Assembly (NCBI GenBank): GCA_037501455.1
Contig: CM074863.1
Span: 15,992,001-16,056,000, forward strand
Source of the DNA: Lantana camara
Taxonomy: Eukaryota; Streptophyta; Magnoliopsida; Lamiales; Verbenaceae
Direction: 5' to 3'
Length of the DNA: 64,000 nucleotides
Numbering within the stretch: position 1 is the first letter of the stretch; each line of letters opens with the position of its first letter. The translations under genes and the position numbers were made by a program. Below the pieces are notes generated by a model, which ran no database searches, was not told where the DNA came from, and saw nothing but the letters and a program-made list of their open reading frames with translations. Below, in pieces: positions 39,692 through 49,522 of this stretch.

Positions 39692-39712
39692 AAGCCAAGG
39701 ATGAATTGCCAG
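39692..39712 (-). promoter_or_regulatory. miR169 target site in the NF-YA 3' untranslated region
   Basis: On the minus strand, about 42 bases after the NF-YA stop codon, the mRNA reads CTGGCAATTCATCC followed by TTGGCTT. That is the near-complement of miR169 and the site form shared by miR169-regulated plant NF-YA mRNAs. It implies cleavage by miR169, and release from repression when miR169 falls, for example in drought or nitrogen stress (known for the family, inferred here). Confidence 0.9.
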
Positions 39713-39754
39713 TCCGATGAGTTAATTCCTGCAGATTTCCAGGGTTTTTTTTCC

Positions 39755-41886
39755 TCACCGGACAATGGATGCATAATGCCGGTTCCCATTATACACAAAA
39801 CCACCATTGTTCTGCATGGGAACCGCCATGTGATGAGACGGGTGCACAGCAACATCAGCATTGGAAACCCTCACGCCTACAGCATTGTCTGTTGTGATTC
39901 TATGCTCGTTGGGACTCAACATATTTATCTTCTGATTGAAGTTGAAGGAATCTTGAGGAGTGTCCTCAGAGCTCGATGGAGGATGGCCGGAATCAGTTTG
40001 CTGCTGATGAAGATTCTTTTTGCTGAGAAAACGACCCCCCGACCCGCGAACCCTATTCAGTGCGTGTTGATGGCGAGACTCATGTAGATATGGCTGCAAT
40101 TTTAGAAACCCACATTTTAAAAATGATGAAATCTTTCAAGATTTGAGATTTAGAGGGTGTTGGCGGCTAAGCTTATTTTACTAGCTCATAGGTTGTCACA
40201 TCTTATAAGATGCTTTAGGTGCTTATAAGATGTTGAATCTTGTTCCTAAAGATAAGATCTTACAGCCTCGATGAAAATAAGACCATGAGCCTATAAGATA
40301 TTAGTAATGACAATTGTATAATTAATGTTATCAGAGAGTAGGAGAAGTGCTAAAATTTTGAATATAAGTTAGTTTGTAATCTCCAACTTCTTTGAAGGAG
40401 CTTATTATAAGCTCCATAACATCTTAATAAGCTCTTTTAATAAGAAGTTTGTCAAATACTTTTTAGGAGCTTATAAGCTAAGCTCAACCAAACACCCTCT
40501 TCATGAAATGAGCGAGAAAGTTGGAACTTACTTTCCTAGTTTTGACGAGTTTGTTCTGGGCCTCGAGCTTCGCACGTGTTTGTCTCCTTCTAAGTATACC
40601 GTGATACTGCTTTGCATTGACGTATATTGGACCGTCCTCAGGAAGATCAGCGGGTAGGGGGACCCGCCCGGAGGCTGCAGCCATCACCTGTGGCTGAATC
40701 TGATCAAGTTTTTTTGGAAGAATAATCAAGAAAGTCATAATAAAATTAGTAAAAGATAAGAAATCTCTGCCAAACTGATGAAACGGTTGATTTGATGCTA
40801 CACTGTTGGATATACCAACGGCATTGTGGGCATATGATGATGTCTAAAGTGAAATAATGATGATATCATCATGTATCATCTAATAGCTCACTAACTGGAA
40901 AATTCTTGCATGCATTCGGTCTAGAACCCACTTTTGCGCCCAAAAGTTCAGATTTTGCCACATCTATAAATCACTTTCAAACAAACAAAAAGAACTCAAA
41001 ATACAAACTGCGATTCAATCTAAACTACAAGGCACATAGTGGGGCCCAAACACCAAGTGCATACAAGTGTTCTCCGGTCACGACTTAGTAATTGGGTAGC
41101 ATCACATGATCCTGAAGAAACAATTTGGTCATGTCCATACTTCAACAATTAGAATGTTCATGTTTGAATGGTTAGGCAACTTTGATGAAATAACATTGCA
41201 GCATATTCATCTCAGATAACAAAAATGGAAAATGAAATATAGTGGAAGTTTACCATATTCTGAGGTCCGTATGCAGTAAATAATCCACTGAAGTAGGGAT
41301 CAGTGTAAGCATATGGAAACTGCACCTGATGATGAAGTATAGAACCAATCATAATCAGCAATGAATTAAATTCATGTTTCGAAAAAAAAACACTAAAACG
41401 GGAACATTCTTAAATCAAGATTCTTACAATCGGTTGGCTTATTTCAGTTTGTGAAGCATTGATGGAGAGCTCTGTATTGCACATATACAAAGCAGCCTTC
41501 ATGTCTTGTCCATGCTTTCCATAGCTTTCCTCATGTACTAAACAGAAATTCAATTTTGTAGAAAAATGAGAACTTTTTTTTTTAAAAAAGAAAAGATTTT
41601 CAATTCTTTCAAACATTGCACGCAAATGATATATCACATAGGATTAATACCTGAATCTGATGAAGCACATTGATCTTGAGAACTGGTCTTTCCCATGGCA
41701 GCAAATTCGTGATGAGATAGGCTTGTTGATTCAGTCGAAGACGAGTGCTGGTCTTGTAGTTGAAAACTTATTTGCTTCAAATTCTGCTAAGCAAAAACAA
41801 AATTCGAAAATGGGAACAGTTTTTTTCAAACTCTTAAAATATCTGCAATATATTTCTAGCATAAGTTTTGGAAGTCATACAGCCAT
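39755..41886 (-). CDS. NF-YA (HAP2/CBF-B) CCAAT-binding subunit, about 276 aa
   Basis: NF-YA joins the NF-YB/NF-YC dimer and gives the trimer its CCAAT-box specificity. Exons in gene order: 41886-41881, 41786-41651, 41537-41428, 41325-41254, 40699-40532, 40093-39755. The core lies in the last two exons: subunit-association helix YVNAKQYHGILRRRQTRAK, linker, then DNA-binding helix RKPYLHESRHQHALNRVRG with GSGGRFL. Upstream are the usual Gln/Ser-rich region (FQLQDQHSSSTESTS) and the FPYAYTDPYFSGLFTAYGPQ block. The start is the weakest point: ATGGCT at 41886 is the only in-frame choice I found, giving a short N-terminus. The 41786 acceptor is a tandem TAGCAG, so a one-residue splice variant is possible. 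A long leader with introns extends toward about 43480. Confidence 0.9.
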
Positions 41887-42195
41887 TACTTAGGGAAGTA
41901 GCTGAATCCAGATGCATAACCGACCAGCTTTCAGAACGAACAACAAGAGCGCTTTTCCTGAATTCAATTTAACTGCCCAAGGAAAAGAAAAGAGGAATAA
42001 ACTCAATCATCCAACAAGATATAGTTTCAAACCATCAGAAATTTTATGATTGAAAAAATATATATAAATATATATATATATATAAGAAAGAAAAACTTTC
42101 TTTCTCCACCATTGTTAAGCTTAAGATACGATATGAATAAATACATAAAAAGGACAAGCTATAATCATAATTCAGAATAATGTCCATGTGAAGAG

Positions 42196-42453
42196 CAGAC
42201 AAATATTTAAGACAATTAGTCCAAGGTTTTCTATTTAATTAAGTAAGTAGTACAAGAAGTTGGTGATCTCTCAATGTACAATCTTAGCATACTATTAATG
42301 AGTGTGATTATCACCTAATAACAACAGACAAATATTTAAGACAATTAGTCCAAGGTTTTCTATTTAATTAAGTAAGTAGTACAAGAAGTTGGTGATCTCT
42401 CAATGTACAATCTTAGCATACTATTAATGAGTGTGATTATCACCTAATAACAA
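42196..42453. repeat. Perfect 129-bp tandem duplication in the NF-YA leader region
   Basis: 42196-42324 is repeated at 42325-42453 with no difference that I can see (starts CAGACAAATATTTAAG, ends ACCTAATAACAA). It lies between the putative leader exons and the first coding exon, so probably in a leader intron. Perfect identity points to a recent event or an assembly artefact. Confidence 0.9.
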
Positions 42454-43233
42454 CAGATTACCAAACCCTAATGGTCCTTCCGCAGGACATTAAATGGGGA
42501 TAAGTTAATTTCATAGATCAAAATGGGGACTTTTCATGAACAAGAACCCCCCAATCCCCACTCCTAAAAAAAATAAATAAATAAATAAATAAAAATCAGA
42601 ATCCATTAATTAAAAAAAAAAAAAAAAAAGGGGAAATTTACACATTATCAAAGTTCTTAATCCTATTTTTCAACATTAAAAACCTCAGGACTATATACCT
42701 AAAGGCTGCACAAAAGAAAATTAGAGATAATATCATTCAAAAAATAAATAATAAAGTAAACTATAATGATTCATAACTCAAAGATCACTTTTCTGTCTCC
42801 AACAACAGCAGCCCATCATCTCAAATTCAACATGCATTCAAGATTTATTAAACTATACTGAAAAATCATCCCCAAAAACAAAGGATATGAGAATCCCATA
42901 ACCCCAAAGTATAGCAAAAATCCCAGAAAGAAAGGGGAAAAGAAAATCTGTACCTGAACTAAGAAACATGAATAGTCAACAACTTTACTGAAATTGTAAA
43001 ATCCCAGATACAGTATCAAACACCAGCAACCATTCAGACCTTCTCAAACACCCTCGCAGAGAACCCATCAAAACCCACAAACAATTTTGGTAAACATGAA
43101 TCAAACACACCAAGGACAAAAAACCCAGACAAAAAAAATCATAAAGTTGGGAACTTTTTGCCAAGAATAGGAAGCAAAAGCAAAGAATCCTTTCTTTTTC
43201 TCTTATCTAAGACATACACACACAAATGAACTT

Positions 43234-43258
43234 GAGAGAGAGAGAGAGAGAGGGGGGG
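43234..43258. repeat. GA/CT microsatellite near the NF-YA transcription start
   Basis: (GA)n followed by a G-run on the plus strand, i.e. CT-rich on the NF-YA sense strand, with further GAGA tracts to about 43350. This is typical of a plant 5' leader or core promoter. Confidence 0.5.
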
Positions 43259-45049
43259 AGACCATACATAAGTTCTATACGTACATACATATGTATCTAT
43301 ATAGATAATGAAAGTGAAAGTGAAACTAGAAAGAGAGAGGAGAGAGAGGGACCTTTAGGATCTGCTGCCAATATTTGGAGGAACAATGAACACAACTGTT
43401 GGGAAGAAATTGGGCATGTCCCCTTCCCCTTCAAAACTATTCTTTTTATCTATAAAAGATTCTCACTCCTCAGAATCTCCTGCTCAAATTTACATTAATC
43501 ATTTTCACTAAACCCAAAAAAGAAAACAAAAATTTATACTTTCAAACAAACAACATACAAATGATAATAAAGACACACGCTACCACCCACCACCACCACT
43601 GATGGCATCATATCATAATTACAAATCAATATTTTTTTTATTTATTATTTTCTTTTTTGTATCTTTGTTTTGGCTTTTAGCACATTATGTCTTTTTCTTC
43701 TTCTCAAGTGGGCCCCTCTCTCTTGGAGTCTTCCTTGCAGAGACACACATACTTCACAATTCAAACATCATCCATTAATCAAAATTGCTTTTGGAAAAAT
43801 CTTTGAGAAATATATATAGTTTTTTTTTTTTTTTTGTGGGAATATAGTTATATCCATGTACATACCGTTATGTATAGATAAACTTATTTTATGATTTTCA
43901 GTTCTGACATTTATTGGAAATACAATTCCATTTGAAAAATAAATAAATTAGGACATTTTTAATCCCAATTACTTAACTAAGTAGTAGTTCAATGTAAACT
44001 AATTGTATTGGATCGATTCAGTTATTATTCATATGAAATTATTTATTTTAGTGGCGTTTTGACTTTCGATTTTATGTTAAAAGACGACTCGTGCGAGTAT
44101 GGTGGATTACATTATATTTTCTTGTTAATTTAAAAATATTAATTAGCTTATTTATTATTGGATAATATAATTTGTATGGTTACCCTCCAATATTATGAGC
44201 GACTTTTCATTACTAAGAAACAAAGAGATTATTAATGATTTTTTAAGGAAAAAAAAAAGGTTATTAGTTGAATCATTGAAGTAAATTAATCGGTTGAGGG
44301 GAATAATTATAAAAGACTAGATACATTAAAATAAATGGATCCAAAACTACTTATTTTTTCATTTTGGTCCTCAAAAATTAATTATTTGATTATTTGGTAA
44401 GTTTGTATATATTTATAAATCAAACCTATTTAAAAAGAAAAAGAAAAAAAAAACTCAAATCTATTGAGCTATGGCGTATCAAAGTAAACCCAAGATTCCA
44501 TAAAAATTATCTTTTAGTTTCATACTCAAATTAGAGTTAAGCTATTTGCACAAATACCTACGAATGAAAATAATCATTATGAATTTAAATTTTATTGAAA
44601 CTGTTAAAATAATATTTTTAAAAAGAAAAGTAGGTACATTTAAAAGGCTTCTATAAATTTAAAATTATAAGAGTTCGAATAATAATATTTAGGGTATCCA
44701 AAAACAATTTAAGAAACCTGAAATGACAAAATTTACATAGCTAACTTATAGTTTATCTCGATTTATATGAACTTTTTTTATTAAAAAAAAACTTTTTTTT
44801 TTAAACTTTGCATATGATATCAAAAGAGTTATATATATATATATATAAATTCCAATAATTACAAAAACATAGGAGAGAGCAATTTAATTTGAGAAAGTAA
44901 TTTGAAACATATATATATATATATATATAATTTTTGAATAAATAATAAATGAACAACATAGCCACCCTAGCATAGCAATAGCATCTAAATATCTAATGCG
45001 CCCTACCATTATTCTCAGCCGCCCTTTCAGTCTTCCACAGCCTCTCAGT

Positions 45050-45088
45050 CACGTGAATCCCACGCTCCCCACGTCATCGTGATGACGT
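45050..45088. promoter_or_regulatory. Cluster of ACGT (bZIP/bHLH-type) motifs with a perfect palindrome
   Basis: A G-box CACGTG at 45050-45055 is followed by ACGTCATC-GT-GATGACGT at 45071-45088, an 8-bp-arm inverted repeat with two TGACGT half-sites. Another ACGT (TTACGTGG) lies near 45156. It stands in a GC-richer island about 1.6 kb beyond the NF-YA leader. Enhancer function is inferred. Confidence 0.4.
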
Positions 45089-45730
45089 AGAGCCTATACG
45101 GACACAACCAATTGGCCGTGAGGGCACGCGCTTTCATCTGAAAGTGGGGATACTTACGTGGTTTTCATACTGTGATTTCGACCATTAAAAGTGGGTTTAT
45201 TTTCAATAATACCCCTGACGAGGTTTTCTGTGCGCGTGTGTGGGCTTTTTGCAGGGGGAGAATTTGGTCATAAATGAAAAAGAGACGTGCAAACAAACCT
45301 ACTTAATTTAATTCAATATTTAAGGGGAAAACGACAAGGGGTCTGTAAATGGGCTCGGACTTTACTCTATTTACGTGAGTATGCCACTCGTAGTATTTTC
45401 CAAGAATCAAGAGTGGTCCGGATTAGGATAGTGATTATGAACTTACGTGCCAAATTAAATGCACTAATTTTTTTTTTTCTCTGTTGCAATATTTTTTTAA
45501 CCTAATTGATTGAGGAACTAATCTTTCGAGATATTAAGAACGCTTTTTACGAAAACCTCTCCCATATTAGTTTTTTACATCCATAAGATTTGAACATGAG
45601 ATCTTGATTAAGTGAATTTAAACTTTTATCTACTTAAGTCAACTGTCTGTTCATACAATAATTATGTAAACTGAACCGTTGGATATAGAAGCTAAAAAAA
45701 AAAAAAAAAAAACAAACCCAGATGATCAAA

Positions 45731-45948
45731 CCCAGTGGCGGAGCCACAGCCTACCAAGGGACCCCCCTCAAAAAAAAAAAAAAAATAATTTATTATTATG
45801 TATATATATAGATATTTGTATATGTAATTTTATGAGATATTTCATTATTGATCCCCTCATCAAAGTTAAAATTAATACTAATAAGGGTCAATATAGTGTT
45901 ACGTTTTGGTCGACCCCCCTGAATTATATTTATGGCTCTGCCACTGGG
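45731..45948. mobile_element. Small hAT-like MITE, ~218 bp
   Basis: Ends form an inverted repeat: CCCAGTGGCGGAGCCA at the left and the reverse complement of TGGCTCTGCCACTGGG at the right (one mismatch). The interior is A-rich and then T/A-rich with no coding potential. TIRs of the CAGTGGCGGAGC type are widespread in plants. A clean target duplication was not found. Confidence 0.6.
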
Positions 45949-46951
45949 TGAGATTATATGTGTATGATTTCATCACTTGAAGGTTAGAGTTTGATATGTT
46001 TGAGAAGAATTTTAAGTGATTTTCTTACCTTGGGAGTTCTACACTATTCATAAATTAAGTCGTAATAGTTCATCATATTGAAATGGATGAAATGAACTTA
46101 TGTTGGAGACGATGAAAGATATTTGAAGAATAATGTCTCTAAATAGTAAACACCCTCAAGCGTCATTATTTAAAAGTTAAAACTAAAAATTAGCTATCAA
46201 TATTATAACTGAAATTTGTTCATCACACGTAACAAATAAGATAGGTGAAGATCAATTTAATTAAGAAAACTAATTCTTAAGTCTTAAAGTTGACCATAAT
46301 AAATATGCATGCTTTCTTGAGGAATCCGGGGTCGTCGTACCTACTATGGGCAGCTTAGTTGAGTAAGTTCCTCCGTCTATTAATTACCATACCAAACAAT
46401 ACTCAATCAACTATATTCATAATTATAATTAATAAGAAATACGAAAAAATAATAATTACAATATTGATCATTAGTTATCATTTAAAGAAAAAATAACGAT
46501 TATTGATTTTTTAACTATTCTCAAAGATAGTCCAACCCATAATCTATGCTCATTACTTAGTTATCATTGTATAAACATAAATACACTATATGCATGGGAT
46601 GATAATTGAGTATAAGTAGAATTGTATTTACAAAAAATTGAATATGACACTCACGTTTGTATTTGTAGAACTCACGAACTTCATTATTCACTATATATGA
46701 TGTACGAATACTTTTAAAATAATTAATCTTATTGTATTATATATATTGTAATAGATACTTATATCCCAAATTATATTTCACATACTTGTCGTCATACATA
46801 ATAAATTTAAAATTCATTATATTATTATATTTGTAATCATGTCAATATGACATATTCATATGTTTGTGTCCGTAACCTCACATCACTCATCGTCTAGTCC
46901 GAGTCCAATAACCTTAAGTGAAGTTCCTTTGTGATGTTCATGTTTTGGTGC

Positions 46952-47613
46952 TGACGTGGGCCAATCCGGAACCGAAACGTAACCACATGTGGGCCACTAC
47001 CAGCCCGCCACGTGGAGTAAAGGACCGGTCAAAGGTGCCACGCAAGCCTCCCATTTGGTCACCTCAACGGCGAATCCTTCAAGAAGGTAAGTGCTGACCA
47101 TTCACCCGAGTCGACTCGACTACCCACCGGAGGTGTATGTCGAAACACCCTCGACTATGCCCAGGGCAAGTCGGCGACTACTCGACCGTATAGTTTTTTG
47201 GTCGAATTGGGGTCGACCTATCCCTGGGCCCACTCCGCCGCTTTAAGCATTTAATGGGACCTGACAGACCGTACGGAGCAGTTGGCGCATTTAATGCACC
47301 TGCAGGACACACTGTACAGGTAATCATTACTTCAATAGGTATAAATACCCCCTCCATAAATGCCATTCACACACACAACCACCACATTAAAAGCGCAAAA
47401 GTCACTCGATAAGCTCTCAGCCACTCGATACTGACTTGAGCGTCGGAGCGCCGACAAAGGGAACCACCCTTATAGTCCTTTGTCGGTCCGAAGCTCACGC
47501 TTGTTGCTCTTTCCAGGTCAACTCCATCTCGAGCTCTACCATACCAACAAATTCTAAGTGGTCGAAGTCAACTATTACAGGATACGTCATCAACCCGAAA
47601 TCAGACTCGATCA
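46952..47613 (+). repeat. 5' LTR of the Tat element
   Basis: 662 bp with TG...CA ends. TATAAATA box at 47340-47347 and the phrase GACTTGAGCGTCGGAG, shared with the 4.9 kb element, downstream of it. Confidence 0.95.
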
Positions 47614-47616
47614 TTT

Positions 47617-47633
47617 TGGCACCGTCTGTGGGA
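47617..47633 (+). other. Primer-binding site of the Tat element
   Basis: TGGCACCGTCTGTGGGA, three bases after the LTR; differs from the other element's site at two positions. Confidence 0.6.
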
Positions 47634-47657
47634 AACAGAGCAAAAAATCGAAGAGTA

Positions 47658-49522
47658 ATGGAGCTGCGCAGTCATCGCACCCTGGGAGGGGACGACCCCG
47701 ATACGGACGTCCAGAACAGAGCGGACGGACCGAGTCAAACCCAGGGACGACCTACAATCGAGAATAGAGCCGCCCCTGTTCCCATGGTCTATGTGACCCC
47801 AGATTTGGACGCCTACCTCGAAAAATGTCAAGCCGAGGCAATAGCGGCAGCCGCTGAGGGCAGAGCCCCGATATTCCCGGAGAAACCTCGAGCTAGCCCA
47901 GCCGTCCCACCACCAGGACAGTATTCGTATTACTGCGGACCCCCCGCGCATTACGGGTATCTGCCCCCTCCCCCGTGGGGATATCAGCCCGGACCAGTGG
48001 TTTACCATCAAGATCCCTATGGCATGCCCCCACCGCCTGGTCAAAACCAGCGGCAAGGGGCAGGTCAGGAGCCACAACAGACCGAGGTGTTACCTCCCGA
48101 CCAAGAGGCCCAGTCGGCTCGGCGCCAAGGTAAGCGCCCAGTCGATCAAGAACCTCAAGGTGCTAGGTCAAGAACCAAGGGAAAGGGAGGAGAACCAAGG
48201 ACCGCCCGAGGATCGAGGGATGCGAGGGAATCAAGGAGCCCCTCTCACCATGAGGAAGAGCAGCGACCAAAAAATTCCAGGGTGTTCGATTGTCGAACCG
48301 AGGACTCCCCGTTGGGCGGAAGGATTTGAGACACCGCTTGCCTCGGAGGGGAGATTCTCCCCAGCGGTCCCGGCAAGGCAAAACTCCCTCTCGAGTCGAG
48401 GACGACGAGGAAATATCCTACAACAATCGGTCACCTCCACCCAAAAGAAGGCCGACTCATCAATACCGGAGCTCCCGGGAAGTGCGATCCCCCTTTTGTG
48501 AGGAGATTTTGGCAGCCATGGCTGCGGATAAGATGCCGACCAACCTCCCGACCTACAACGGTGTGTCCGACCCTGAGCGGCACGTTGATCGGTTTGAAAT
48601 TGAAATAAGTATGTTCGGCCATTCACCAGATGTTAGGGCCAAGATCTTTACCACCACTCTCGTCGAGTCAGCCCAGGACTGGTTCTCAAGGCTAGCTCCG
48701 AGAAGCATTCGCTCCTACGATAAGCTGGTCGAGCGCTTCATTGCCCACTTTTCCTCCGTGAAGGGCGACAAGCTACCGGCCACTTATCTCTACAACATCG
48801 TACAGAGGGAAGACGAGACACTGAGAGATTTTTTCACTCGATTCTCTCGTGCAGCCGTACAAGTTCAGTCCCCGAGCATGGATATGGTGATACCGACGAT
48901 CCACGCAGCATTGAGGGATAGAGAGTGCGCCCGGCACATTTTCCGGAAGAACCCAACATCAATATCAAAATTGTTTGATATCGTCTCCTCCTGGATGAGG
49001 GTGGAAGAGGTCGAAATGGCCCAAAATGGGGCCTCGGGTCGGAAGCCGGAGGCCGTCCGGCCACCCAAAAGCGAACCCAGGAGGGACATAAAAAGCCGAG
49101 TCGACCTTCACACCGGAAGCAGCTCTAAAAAGCATTACACGCCCTTAAATCGGTCGATTGAGGAGATTTATAATGTCTCCAATAAAAAACTGTTTAAGAA
49201 TCCCAAGGCCATAAAGGAAACTCAGAAGAACAGGGATTCGGGAAAATTCTGCCATTTCCATCGACAATCCGGACACAACACTTCGGAGTGCTTCGCTCTA
49301 CGGGATGAAATCGAGAGGCTAATCCAAGGAGGAGAGCTCCAAGAATTCATTAAAAAGCTGGATGAGTTGACCCTGAGAGCCGACGACCGAAGTCCTCCTC
49401 AACGTAGAGAGGTGAAGCCGCCGACCGAGAGGGATGAACATAACCTCCCTTGCCGGTCAAATCGATATGATTGCGGAAGGGCCAGCCGGGGGCGACACGA
49501 AAACAGCACGAAAGAGGACTAG
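47658..49522 (+). pseudogene. gag (Tat-type), frameshifted
   Basis: From ATG 47658 an N-terminal Pro/Gln-rich part runs to stop 48329. The Gag core continues in a second frame (about 48290-49522), so at least one frameshift separates them, and a further frame change is needed to enter protease near 49434. The core has the retrotransposon Gag pattern (LVESAQDWFSRLAPRSIRSY ... LVERFIAHFSS ... QREDETLRDFFTRFSRA). Near its end is an unusual zinc-knuckle-like motif CHFHRQSGHNTSEC (C-x2-H-x4-H-x4-C) instead of the standard CCHC. Gag forms the particle that packages the element RNA. Confidence 0.85.

Larger units (their letters stand above)
43500..46951. other. AT-rich spacer upstream of NF-YA
   Basis: About 3.4 kb without a gene. 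It holds (TA)n tracts (about 44832-44847 and 44912-44928), a GC-richer island with ACGT motifs (45040-45180) and a small MITE (45731-45948), both listed separately. Confidence 0.5.

Noticed and set aside
47178..47366. Identical short minus-strand frames in both LTRs (also 57567-57755)
   Set aside because: They repeat only because the LTRs are copies. They span the LTR promoter and have no domain.
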